Below, in pieces: positions 17,666-25,905 of a stretch of 39,242 bases of DNA. The notes beneath the pieces were generated by a model. It had not been told where the DNA came from. It saw only the letters and a list, made by a program, of their open reading frames with translations, and made no database searches. Position numbers and translations under genes: made by a program. The stretch is from positions 1-39,242 of the forward strand of contig WTBR01000048.1 in NCBI GenBank assembly GCA_013138975.1, written 5' to 3'. The stretch comes from Bacteroidales bacterium. GTDB taxonomy: Bacteria; Bacteroidota; Bacteroidia; Bacteroidales; UBA12077. Within the stretch, counting starts at the first letter, position 1. Each line of letters starts with the position of its first letter.

Positions 17666-17910
17666 AATATTAATATATAATTCTCTTTGATGTCTAATAT
17701 TTTATTCCACAAATATGTCGACAGTAACTACAATTTTACAATATATTATCAAGTATACAAAAAAATAGATTTAAATCACCTGAAAGAGGGTGTCCAAAAA
17801 GGTAGATTTAAAGCAGAAACACTTCGGTGAGCTCAGTGTGACAATCTGATAAACAAAAAGTTGTCTATGCTTCGACAAGCTCAGCATGACAACTTTTTAG
17901 ATACCCCTGC
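17666..17910 (+). repeat. Dispersed repeat, copy 4
   Basis: Same orientation as copies 1-3. The left part is near identical; the right part carries the hairpin-type sequence (TTCGGTGAGCTCAGTGTGACA and CTTCGACAAGCTCAGCATG) and ends near ACCCCTGC. It lies between the zinc-ribbon gene and the end of the intact permease gene. Confidence 0.85.
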
Positions 17911-17967
17911 AAAGAACATTCCCCTCTTTGCATATAACATTTAATTTAAAAGAATCCTGATGTATTC

Positions 17968-19173
17968 TTAAGCTCGATTTTCCTGTTTATTTTTCTGTTT
18001 ATTGATAGCAAATTTATAAGCTGCTGCTGCAATAAAAAAGTAAATCACCATTTGAACTATTAAAAAAATCAATTCTGAACGTACATCAGATAAATCAACA
18101 CCCATTGTTCTTAATCGCAGATAGGCCGGAGCCATCTTTGTACCCGGGAAAATATGGGCAAGAAAATATAATGGTTTTGGTATTAATGCTGCAGGCCAGG
18201 AAATACCGCTCAGAAAAAGTACAATAGGAGATAAAAAGACTAAAAACATAACTGAATGCTCTCTTTTTTGAAATATCAGAGATATCGCTAATCCAAGAAA
18301 AATTGTGGCAAATATAAAGGGCACTAAAAATACTAACAAATCAACAAATGCTTCTTTTGATGGATAAGTAAACCATTTATGTACCCAAATTAATGCGAAG
18401 GAAAATGAAAATATGGATGTGAAGAAATAAGCTAAGCTCTTTCCAATTATAATTGAATACACTCCTCTTTGCTTCATCATTCCCGGAAAAACAATTTTAT
18501 TATTTCGTTTTTCACGATCGGTGCCATTAACCATTCCAATACCTACAAGTAATGTTTGTTGCAGAATAATAAGAAGTATACCCGGCATAACATAAGGACC
18601 ATATGAACTTGAAGGATTATATAGGTTATAAAAGCTGGAATTTATAGGTTGCCTTTTCATAAGAGCTTGCTCTTGCGAGCTTCCTTTTGCCATTAATTTC
18701 TTTATTTCGATTCCTGCAGAAAACATCGATGTTGATTGCAAAACACCTGTTAGGGTTTCTTTATAGATTAGAAAATACCCAGCATCGGAATACAGACTTA
18801 TTGTAGCTTGTTCTCCTTTGGATAATTGTGTCTCAAATCCTTTAGATATTAACACTACTCCGTTTATTTTTTTATTCCACAAATCGGTTTTTGCTTCTTC
18901 TAAATTTTCATAAGCAGAATAAAAACTAACTTTTTCGGAAGAGTTTATCATCTTTTCTAATTGATGGCTGGCAACAGTATTATCTAAATCAACAATGCCA
19001 ATAGGAATTTCCTCTAAGACATTGTTTTTGTATGCTACCGAATATGCAAGAGGATAAATTACAGCTGCGCCCAGCAGAATTAAAAGTGCTCCGGTATCGG
19101 TAAAAATCCTTTTTAACTCATTGGAAAAGGTAAAACTTATTACTTGAATTGATTTTATTATCGATTTCAACAT
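17968..19173 (-). CDS. ABC-2 type permease, second of a pair
   Basis: A 401-residue inner-membrane protein of the ABC2_membrane_3 type (YbhR/YhiH permease part). It has one N-terminal transmembrane helix (about 29-48), a long periplasmic domain to about 180, and then a group of five membrane helices with the family loop ILFLSGISWPAALIPKPL near 315-332. With the other permease, HlyD and TolC it would form a trans-envelope exporter. No ATP-binding subunit is encoded nearby. It lies 97 bases after the first permease. The last 156 bases of coding sequence have a second copy at 16543-16698. Confidence 0.9.
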   Translation of the reverse strand: MLKSIIKSIQVISFTFSNELKRIFTDTGALLILLGAAVIYPLAYSVAYKNNVLEEIPIGIVDLDNTVASHQLEKMINSSEKVSFYSAYENLEEAKTDLWNKKINGVVLISKGFETQLSKGEQATISLYSDAGYFLIYKETLTGVLQSTSMFSAGIEIKKLMAKGSSQEQALMKRQPINSSFYNLYNPSSSYGPYVMPGILLIILQQTLLVGIGMVNGTDREKRNNKIVFPGMMKQRGVYSIIIGKSLAYFFTSIFSFSFALIWVHKWFTYPSKEAFVDLLVFLVPFIFATIFLGLAISLIFQKREHSVMFLVFLSPIVLFLSGISWPAALIPKPLYFLAHIFPGTKMAPAYLRLRTMGVDLSDVRSELIFLIVQMVIYFFIAAAAYKFAINKQKNKQENRA

Positions 19174-19270
19174 TTTGCTTCTATTATTTTTAATACCAAT
19201 TAAACACCAAAATGACCGATATAATTCAAATTATTTATAGTTCATTTTGAAATTTAATTGGCATAAGTGA

Positions 19271-20476
19271 TTATATCTTTCCCCAGTTAATTGAATTTTT
19301 AAATCGCTTCGACATAAGTGGAAAAGCTGCCAATGACCCAACTATAAAAATTAAAAATGCAGCAAAGGGTATTGCAATAGTTGACAATGGTTGGGCACGT
19401 AATGTCTGACTAACAAAAATTTCGATCCAGAATGTATTTGGGAATACATAGGAAAATATTCTTGCTATCTGCGGCATTCCTATTGCCGGGAATGTTAAGC
19501 CCGAAAAACTCAATGACATCAGCGTATATGCACTCCCAAGTGATAAGGAGAGTCTTAAATTAGATGTCACACTTAAAAATAGTACCGCTATTAATTGATA
19601 CGTTATTACTTGCAATATTTCTGAAATCAGGATAACACCAAGGCTACCATGAATTGGAATTCCAATTACATGAAAGAAGATGAAATTCATTAGCATACTG
19701 TGTAAAAGAAAGATGATTGTATAAGGAATCAATTTCCCTGTTAAAGCTACAGTGATGCTATTGTTTGCTGTTTTCATAAAATCGCCCGCAGTTTTTTCCT
19801 TAAGTTCTATTCCCATAGCATATGTGCTCGCCATAAATACCAATAAATTTATCATTAAAGGAAGTAAGCCTATGGTCAGAAAATACGAGTAATTTCCGAA
19901 TGAATTAAATAGCAAATGACTATCTAGTTGTACCGGCATAGCCTGATTTATAGCCTGCCTTTCCGAGAGGCCGGTTTTCATATATGATTGCACTTTTATT
20001 CCCGTAGAAATTGTTGCCAGTGTTTTATATAAACCCGATTTTAATGCTCCTCCTTTTATAAGATTTGTGTTATTAATGTACACTGCAACAGAAGATGATT
20101 GTCCTTTAGATATTTCTTTCTCCAGATTTTTAGGAAGAACAATTATAGCTTCGGTTTTTCCTTTATCCATCTCCTTTTTAGCCTCCAATAATGAAGGTTT
20201 GTAAGATTCCACCCGAGCAATTGCAGATGTATTAATCATCTGAACAATTTTTCTTGAGATAGCCGTATTATCCTGATCCACAATAGTAACAGGAAGATTA
20301 TTAACGACTCCTGCCGAAAAAATCCAGGTTAAAGTCACTAAAGAAGCTATAGGAGCAATAACCAAAATAAAAAGCATCACTCGACTGTTCAATATTCTTT
20401 GCACCTCCCTTTTCATCACTTTGAAAAAGAAGGTTCTTTTTAGCTGATTTCCCATTTTACATTTTCCGGATATCAT
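19271..20476 (-). CDS. ABC-2 type permease, first of a pair
   Basis: A 401-residue inner-membrane protein with the same layout as its neighbour: one early helix (about 34-53), a periplasmic domain to about 195, then five helices, with LSFSGLTFPAIGMPQIARIF near 323-342. The two permeases are paralogues and would pair as a heterodimer. Two starts are possible: ATG at 20476 (MISGKCK) or ATG at 20455 (MGNQLKRTFF); the second gives the more usual N-terminus. The gene follows the HlyD gene almost without a gap, so they are translationally linked. Transport substrate unknown; drug or small-molecule export is the usual role. Confidence 0.92.
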   Translation of the reverse strand: MISGKCKMGNQLKRTFFFKVMKREVQRILNSRVMLFILVIAPIASLVTLTWIFSAGVVNNLPVTIVDQDNTAISRKIVQMINTSAIARVESYKPSLLEAKKEMDKGKTEAIIVLPKNLEKEISKGQSSSVAVYINNTNLIKGGALKSGLYKTLATISTGIKVQSYMKTGLSERQAINQAMPVQLDSHLLFNSFGNYSYFLTIGLLPLMINLLVFMASTYAMGIELKEKTAGDFMKTANNSITVALTGKLIPYTIIFLLHSMLMNFIFFHVIGIPIHGSLGVILISEILQVITYQLIAVLFLSVTSNLRLSLSLGSAYTLMSLSFSGLTFPAIGMPQIARIFSYVFPNTFWIEIFVSQTLRAQPLSTIAIPFAAFLIFIVGSLAAFPLMSKRFKNSINWGKI

Positions 20477-20479
20477 TCA

Positions 20480-21535
20480 TTAATTATTCGCTTCATTAAG
20501 CTTGGAAACCTGATTCTTTATAGAAACTACTTTTTCCCAATTAACTAAAGCACTCATTCCCGGTCTTAGTCCCTGTGTTAGTTCAGTTGGTCTGGCATGT
20601 ACTTCAAAAGTTTTCATATCAAAATCTCCTGAAGTTTTTGTTGCATTCCAAGTGGCGTAATTGCCCAAGACATGAATATATGTAACAATCAGTTCAACTT
20701 CCTGATGGCCTAATGCCGGAATTGTTGCGGGTATTATTGAACCTTTGGATATATCAGCCAGCATTTCTTCCTTAAGATTAAATGTAATCCATACATCATC
20801 AAGATCAACAATATTTATAACCGGATAACCTGCCGGAATTAATTCGCCACGTTCACCAATAATATTTGCAATTTCTCCATCGATAGGTGATTTAATATGT
20901 GTTTCAGTGATATATGAAGCAAGCTCATTTATTACTCCTTGAGCTTGTTTAACCATAGCTCCGGCAGCCTGTTTATCTTCTTCCCTTGCTCCTTTTAAGG
21001 CTTTTTCATAAATTGACTTTGCAGCTTTTTCGGTTGTTATTGCTGCCTCCATCTTGGTTTCTACTTCATCTTTCTTTTGCTCAGGAACAACTCCTTCGAC
21101 ATAAAGATTATTTATACGTGCATAGGTTTTTTTTGCATAATTTGCTGCTGCTTCTGCTTTTTTCCAAATATTAAATGCTGCATTTATGTCTTCATTTCTG
21201 GCTCCATTATCAGCCTTGTTTTTTTGAGCTTCGGCAGCCAATTTTACAGCATTTGCTTGCTGTAATTTCGCATGCAATTCCGGACTTTCAATCGTGAATA
21301 ACAATTCTCCTTTATTTACCCTTTGTCCTTTATAAACTAACAAGCTATCAATACGGCCAACTAATTTTGAGGCTACTTTAATTTGAGTTGCTTCTACCTG
21401 CCCTTGAATTTCAATTGGTACCGGACGGCTAATTAGATAAATCGTATAAGCAAGAAATACTGAAATTGAAACAATTGCTACTGTTATAATATATTTACGT
21501 GTTCTATTCATGATTGAGTTTTTACTAGTTTTCAA
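20480..21535 (-). CDS. HlyD-family membrane fusion protein
   Basis: A 351-residue periplasmic adaptor anchored by one N-terminal helix (about residues 15-33). A biotinyl-lipoyl half is seen at IQGQVEATQIKVASKLVGRIDSLLVYKGQRVNKG (43-76), then a long coiled coil (about 88-205, rich in Ala, Lys and Glu), then the second lipoyl half THIKSPIDGEIANIIGERGELI and a beta-barrel domain. It would bridge the permeases and the TolC-like channel. The start may be ATG 21535, overlapping the end of the TolC gene by 11 bases, or ATG 21511 (MNRTRKYI). Same operon as both neighbours. Confidence 0.95.
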   Translation of the reverse strand: MKTSKNSIMNRTRKYIITVAIVSISVFLAYTIYLISRPVPIEIQGQVEATQIKVASKLVGRIDSLLVYKGQRVNKGELLFTIESPELHAKLQQANAVKLAAEAQKNKADNGARNEDINAAFNIWKKAEAAANYAKKTYARINNLYVEGVVPEQKKDEVETKMEAAITTEKAAKSIYEKALKGAREEDKQAAGAMVKQAQGVINELASYITETHIKSPIDGEIANIIGERGELIPAGYPVINIVDLDDVWITFNLKEEMLADISKGSIIPATIPALGHQEVELIVTYIHVLGNYATWNATKTSGDFDMKTFEVHARPTELTQGLRPGMSALVNWEKVVSIKNQVSKLNEANN

Positions 21536-23054
21536 ATAATGCTTTATTACTTAATTGGTATTCTAAAAATTTATCCGGCGTTCCTGCATAGTACAAAAGC
21601 TTTGACAATGCCAAATCGCATTGATATATGGCTTGCAGTCTTTCAATACGCACTTTTGCAAGCAGTAAGTCTGCATCAGAAACTTCGCTGGAGGTTGACA
21701 TTCCTTCACGAAACGCCTTTTCACGTACATTGTAGTACTCATCAGCAAATTCATTAGCCGTATTTAGTTCTTCAAGTTGCTCGATATACATATGTAATTC
21801 CTGATAATATTTTATGACTGCCGTAAGAATATCTGCTTCCGATTTAATATAGAAATGCTCAACCTGAGATTCCTGAAATTTTGCTGCTTTTACCTTATTA
21901 TTTCTGGCATTTCCTTTAAATAAGTTCCACTTCATTCCAACTCCTACAAAATATTCGGGAATCATTGGAGATAAATCGCTATTTGCGATATCATAACTAC
22001 CCATGGCGGCAATATTTGGTAAGTAACTGGCAAGTTCGGCTTTATAGCCCTTATGCGCTAATTCCTTTTTCGATGCAATTTGTTTCAATTGAGGATTGTT
22101 CTCTTTAGCCAGATTTTGAAAATATTCTAAGGGTTCAATTTCTTTAATATAGAAAAGACTTGTTATAGGCATTACTAAAGAACTCTGATCAACAGACAAA
22201 GTATTAATTAAGGCATCGTTAACAATGTTATATTGGCGATTTGCCTTTTTCAATTCCCTATTAGCTTCAGAAGAATATACCTTGGCGTGTAAAAATTCTG
22301 CATTGGCTATAACTCCTTGCTCCATCATTTTTTTTGCATCGAACAAATGTTTTTGCATGTTTTGGTTAACACTTTCTCTAACCTCAATTACATGTTTACT
22401 AAGAACCAAGCCATAATAACGCTCTACCAGTTCAGTATAAAGCTTCGAATCTTTATCTGTAGCTTTAATTTCGGCCTCTTCAAGTTTTATTTTTGCAACC
22501 TGATTAGCTATTCTGATTTTACCACCTGTATAAATTGGTTGTGTAAATCCCGCACTTACAACTCCAAATTGTTTGTTCTGCACCAATACATTCCAATCAG
22601 CTTCATTTACCTGGTTTAATCCCTCCATAAGTTGACCCCTTACTGCCTGTGTAGAAACATCGTCAGGGAGAAAGGGCATTAATCCTGATGTATTAGGATC
22701 GGGGTTTGGAACACCTGAAAAAACTCCAAAATTCCCCAAGGATTCATATAGTGGTGTAATAGCATCTTGCACCGGAGTCAGATCCAGATGTATATCATCT
22801 GACATAAAAACGTAATTTGCATTTAATGAAATGCTTGGCATATATAATCCACGTGCTGCTTTTATCTCAAGCTTCTTTTGCTCTACTTCTGCACTCGATT
22901 GTTTAATTGCATGGTTATTACCCCTTGTTAATTCAAGTGCATTTTCAAAAGTTAAGTTGAGAATAAGGGTGGAATCGGGAATCGTTTGTGCATAGCTATT
23001 TAATACCAATAGCATGCATCCAACAATCAGCCCTACTGATTTGAAGTTACTCAT
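21525..23054 (-). CDS. TolC-like outer-membrane efflux protein
   Basis: A 509-residue protein with a signal peptide (residues 1-22, ending SYAQ) and two outer-membrane-efflux repeats (PF02321) of long alpha-helices: NLTFENALELTRGNNHAIKQ near 32-51 starts the first, and NPQLKQIASKKELAHKGYKAELASYLPNI near 316-344 starts the second. FTQPIYTGGKI is the strand region. It forms the outer channel of the efflux pump. It lies 63 bases after the barrel gene and overlaps or nearly touches the HlyD gene, in one operon that is likely run by the TetR-type repressor encoded upstream. Confidence 0.95.
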   Translation of the reverse strand: MSNFKSVGLIVGCMLLVLNSYAQTIPDSTLILNLTFENALELTRGNNHAIKQSSAEVEQKKLEIKAARGLYMPSISLNANYVFMSDDIHLDLTPVQDAITPLYESLGNFGVFSGVPNPDPNTSGLMPFLPDDVSTQAVRGQLMEGLNQVNEADWNVLVQNKQFGVVSAGFTQPIYTGGKIRIANQVAKIKLEEAEIKATDKDSKLYTELVERYYGLVLSKHVIEVRESVNQNMQKHLFDAKKMMEQGVIANAEFLHAKVYSSEANRELKKANRQYNIVNDALINTLSVDQSSLVMPITSLFYIKEIEPLEYFQNLAKENNPQLKQIASKKELAHKGYKAELASYLPNIAAMGSYDIANSDLSPMIPEYFVGVGMKWNLFKGNARNNKVKAAKFQESQVEHFYIKSEADILTAVIKYYQELHMYIEQLEELNTANEFADEYYNVREKAFREGMSTSSEVSDADLLLAKVRIERLQAIYQCDLALSKLLYYAGTPDKFLEYQLSNKALFEN

Positions 23055-23117
23055 CGATTTATAAAATTAATTCTGATTGTTATATTAAAATATTTAATTC
23101 GAGATTTGATCGGTACT

Positions 23118-23759
23118 TTAGAAGAAACGATATCCGATTGATAAACCAATTGTTTTATTTCTCAAGTTATTATCTGTAGAAACAACTTCGGATAATCCCA
23201 TATCATATCGTAAATCTATAAAAATTTCATTTCTGGTGTTAAGCACATAAGTAGCTCCACCACCAAATGAAAGTCCCATATCATAGTCTTTAGCCTCATT
23301 TTTAATATTTGTTGATTCAGCATTATCTGCTGATTCCAGGTTATCTGATGCTGAAATCAATGCACTATAATATGGCCCTGCATAAAAAAACACATTGTAC
23401 TTTTTATCAAGTCCCAGTTGATTATCGAATCTTGCTTTTAGCAATAAGGGTACATTAATGTATTCGAAAGTTCTGTTGAAATTCTTTCCATCGTTAATAC
23501 CTGCCATACTTATTTTACTTCCCTTAGAGATGTAATTTCCTTCTAATTGTACAGATAGTATTGAATGAAATCGGTAATCCAATTGAAGACCTGCCTGACC
23601 GTCAATCTTAAAATCGTTATTGTCATATAATTGACCAATTTCTGATTGAGTAGAACCATTGAGACCCACTTTTGCTCCAATAGCAATTTGTGCTTGAGCT
23701 ACGTTCGATGTAATTAAAATAAATGCAATTACAGTTTGAAGATAATTTAATGTTTTCAT
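23118..23759 (-). CDS. PorT-like outer-membrane beta-barrel protein
   Basis: A 213-residue protein with a signal peptide (1-23, ending AQAQ) and alternating strands throughout (IAIGAKVGLNGS, GQAGLQLDYRF, SVQLEGNYISKGSKI, YINVPLLLKARF) as in the OMP_b-brl_2/PorT family. It ends in YRFF, a C-terminal aromatic residue as needed by the BAM machinery. It is the first gene of the efflux operon; its job there is unknown, perhaps a stress-related membrane protein. The leader before its ATG is long and includes a strong hairpin (23791-23965). Confidence 0.9.
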   Translation of the reverse strand: MKTLNYLQTVIAFILITSNVAQAQIAIGAKVGLNGSTQSEIGQLYDNNDFKIDGQAGLQLDYRFHSILSVQLEGNYISKGSKISMAGINDGKNFNRTFEYINVPLLLKARFDNQLGLDKKYNVFFYAGPYYSALISASDNLESADNAESTNIKNEAKDYDMGLSFGGGATYVLNTRNEIFIDLRYDMGLSEVVSTDNNLRNKTIGLSIGYRFF

Positions 23760-23790
23760 GTCTATTAATTTATTTGTTTAGTTTTTAATT

Positions 23791-23965
23791 AGTCTTTGTA
23801 AGAAAGCGCCAAATTACTCACACGTTTAATATTTATAAATTTGTGTTCGTGAGCTTCGCTAGGTTCTGCGTTACTCTCATGTTGAAAACAGTCACTTACA
23901 AAAGTAAACTCCTTGGTTTCCAACACTTCGAAAGCCTTGTCTTTGGCGCTTTCTTATCAAAGACT
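23791..23965. repeat. Structured palindromic element, copy 1
   Basis: Left arm 23791-23810 (AGTCTTTGTAAGAAAGCGCC) and right arm 23945-23965 pair at nearly every base. Inside are smaller stems, such as CTCAC/CGTGAG and TTAC/GTAA. A related copy lies at 25579-25766 in the same orientation. It stands between the TetR operators and the first efflux gene, so it would be part of the operon leader. Confidence 0.75.
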
Positions 23966-24015
23966 TGAAAAAAGGCAGTTTTCTTACTGACCCTAATTAT
24001 TTAATATTATATTTT

Positions 24016-24040
24016 TCGACCACATTGGTTTAATAGTCGA
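24016..24040. promoter_or_regulatory. TetR-type operator, site 1
   Basis: A 25-base site with ends TCGAC and GTCGA. It is one of three sites with the same length and ends around the tetR gene and serves the efflux operon side. A TGCATTTG (minus strand, 24043-24050) next to it is one base off the -7 consensus and could be the operon promoter. Confidence 0.7.
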
Positions 24041-24062
24041 TTCAAATGCATAATTATATGTT

Positions 24063-24087
24063 TCGACTATTTTAGTCAATTAGTCGA
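24063..24087. promoter_or_regulatory. TetR-type operator, site 2
   Basis: A 25-base site with perfect 7-base arms TCGACTA and TAGTCGA. It lies 47 bases from site 1 and 21 bases after the tetR stop codon, on the upstream side of the efflux operon. Confidence 0.75.
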
Positions 24088-24107
24088 ATCAAAGTCAAAA
24101 AAATATT

Positions 24108-24686
24108 CTATCGTTTTATTATACCATTAAATAGGATATGTAATAAGTTATCAAGTCTCATCTCAATATCTTCATCCTTAGTAGATTCCAAAATTGGCAC
24201 TTCCAAGCCTTTTAAAGCTGTAGCAATACCAATTGAGGCCATATTTGGATCTTCAATTGCAAATTCACCAGATTTCACACCATCCTCAAGAATCTTTTTT
24301 AAAAGTTCAATTTCATATAGGTCGAATCTACTCCTGATTTTTTTAACAAAATCCATGTGCAATAAAATATCGTCTTTCATTGCATTATTAAAATTTATAA
24401 CCTTCTTATATGCTTTCATTCTTGTTAAAACATAATTTTTAATTTGTTCTTTTGGATCATTTACGTTTTCAAATGATTTCCGAACCTCTGCCCGTAAAAA
24501 ATTTGCTTCCTTTTCAACTACTGCCTTAAAAATTTCTTCTTTACTTTTAAAATAATAATAGATAGAACTTTTACCTTTACCAAGCTCAGCTGCAATCTCG
24601 TCCATTGTCGTTTTTTTGTAACCAAAGCGATTGAACACTTGGGCTGCAACACTAACTATTTTTTGATTAAAATCGTCTTTACTCAT
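24108..24686 (-). CDS. TetR-family transcriptional regulator
   Basis: A 192-residue repressor. Residues 5-52 form the TetR HTH (IVSVAAQVFNRFGYKKTTMDEIAAELGKGKSSIYYYFKSKEE), and the rest is the helical ligand and dimer domain. It is read in the same direction as the efflux operon and just upstream of it. Three 25-base sites with TCGAC...GTCGA ends lie at 24016, 24063 and 24700: two in front of the efflux operon and one in its own promoter. The simplest reading is repression of the pump and of itself, released by a compound that the pump exports. Confidence 0.95.
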   Translation of the reverse strand: MSKDDFNQKIVSVAAQVFNRFGYKKTTMDEIAAELGKGKSSIYYYFKSKEEIFKAVVEKEANFLRAEVRKSFENVNDPKEQIKNYVLTRMKAYKKVINFNNAMKDDILLHMDFVKKIRSRFDLYEIELLKKILEDGVKSGEFAIEDPNMASIGIATALKGLEVPILESTKDEDIEMRLDNLLHILFNGIIKR

Positions 24687-24699
24687 ACTTTTTGATTTT

Positions 24700-24724
24700 T
24701 CGACCGTTTTGTTTTAACAGTCCA
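24700..24724. promoter_or_regulatory. TetR-type operator, site 3 (autoregulatory)
   Basis: A 25-base site, ends TCGAC and GTCCA, 13 bases upstream of the tetR start. It overlaps the inner edge of the -7 box at 24723-24730, where a bound repressor would block initiation. Confidence 0.75.
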
Positions 24725-24753
24725 AAGATAGATGTTTTTTTTAATTCTGCAAA
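24723..24753 (-). promoter_or_regulatory. Promoter of the tetR gene
   Basis: On the minus strand a TTTG (24753-24750), 19 bases, then TATCTTTG (24730-24723), a full match to the Bacteroidota promoter TTTG-N19-TAnnTTTG. The start site would fall inside operator site 3. Confidence 0.75.
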
Positions 24754-25106
24754 AAAAATTACAATATTTTTAACTACTCAAGTACACTATTTAAAACTAA
24801 CAGATAAAATATTAGCACTATATAGTTTTCTCGCAAAAGTCGCAAAAAGCTTATAATGTGTTAAATGCGGCCTTTGCATACTTTTTTCTTAGCGTGCTTT
24901 GCATGAAACTAATTTTTCAAATAACTTTATATCAATATTATAATATACCTGAGTAATTGCCAATATTTTTATAAAAAGAATACATAAAGATCTAACTTGA
25001 AAATTAAATAAATAGTTGAAAACTAGTTGATAAGTTAAGCCACTATAACTTGACATAGGGATGTAATAATCAATAAATTGCATTAAAATATTAAATATTA
25101 TTCCTT

Positions 25107-25550
25107 ATGGAAAACAGCTTGTTATATAAGGTATATGATTTTTTTAATAATATCATTAATCCAAATGACATCAAGTTTTCCTCCGCTTCTTCTGTATTTA
25201 TGGCTTTCGAAAAAATCTGTCCGGTAACAGGACTCGATATTTCGATGCAAGCTAAAAACAGCAAATTCCTAAGTTCTTCAGGGGTAAAATGGTATTACGA
25301 GAATGATAGAAAAATATTTGATAAAATTTTAGCGCCCAGATTAACAGAGAGTTTTAAAAGTAAAGATATTAAATTCCAATTCAAGAAAATTACCCACAGC
25401 ATACGAAATGCAGATAGTAATCCACGTAACAATACCAGAAGAGCTATTAAAAAACTCCTTAATGAAAAGGACAGCCTATTTAATAATATGCAGCTAATTG
25501 ATAAGTATAAACTCTGGCAAGCAGGAATGAAAAGTAGTTTGGATTCGTAG
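25107..25550 (+). CDS. Hypothetical protein with CPVTGLDIS motif
   Basis: A 147-residue soluble protein. The segment KICPVTGLDISMQAKNSKFLSSSGVKWYYEND at about 37-68 looks like a conserved domain start (a single Cys in CPVTG). The remainder is helical and basic, with SIRNADSNPRNNTRRAIKKL near 98-117. I do not recognise a named family. It is a single gene between the tetR promoter region and structured element copy 2. About 350 bases before it (24754-25106) show no gene and are A/T-rich. Confidence 0.7.
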   Translation: MENSLLYKVYDFFNNIINPNDIKFSSASSVFMAFEKICPVTGLDISMQAKNSKFLSSSGVKWYYENDRKIFDKILAPRLTESFKSKDIKFQFKKITHSIRNADSNPRNNTRRAIKKLLNEKDSLFNNMQLIDKYKLWQAGMKSSLDS

Positions 25551-25578
25551 CGAATAAATCTCACACATTTTTATACCT

Positions 25579-25766
25579 AGTCTTTGCAAGAAAACACCAA
25601 ATTACTCACAAGTTTAATATTTATAAATTTGTGTTCGTGAGCTTCGCTAGGTTCTGCGTTATTCTTGTGTTGAAAACAGTCTTTTACAAAAGTAAACTCC
25701 TCGATTTTCACCACTTCGAAATCCGATAGCTATCGGAATATCTTTGACGCTTTCTTATCAAAGACT
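25579..25766. repeat. Structured palindromic element, copy 2, with an inserted small palindrome
   Basis: Related over its length to 23791-23965 and in the same orientation. The right arm is well kept (GACGCTTTCTTATCAAAGAC); the left arm has drifted. A 16-base perfect palindrome TCCGATAGCTATCGGA at 25722-25737 is present here but not in copy 1. Confidence 0.7.
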
Positions 25767-25835
25767 TGAAAAAAAGGCAGTTTTCTTGCTGACACTACCT
25801 ATGGACATTAGACATAATAGCAAAATAGGACTTAT

Positions 25836-25873
25836 GTTCTAAATCAAAACAATCATTTGTTCTAAATTAAAAC
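25836..25873. promoter_or_regulatory. Twin operators of the HTH-Panacea/RelE operon
   Basis: Two 15-base imperfect palindromes, GTTCTAAATCAAAAC (25836-25850) and GTTCTAAATTAAAAC (25859-25873), 23 bases apart. The second occupies the spacer between the -33 and -7 boxes, so the HTH antitoxin should repress its own operon. Confidence 0.75.
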
Positions 25874-25887
25874 AATTTGTACATTTG
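25856..25887 (+). promoter_or_regulatory. Promoter of the HTH-Panacea/RelE operon
   Basis: TTTG at 25856-25859 and TACATTTG at 25880-25887 with a 20-base spacer fit the Bacteroidota promoter. The ATG follows 18 bases after the -7 box. Confidence 0.75.
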
Positions 25888-25905
25888 TCATGAAAATTTA
25901 AGATA

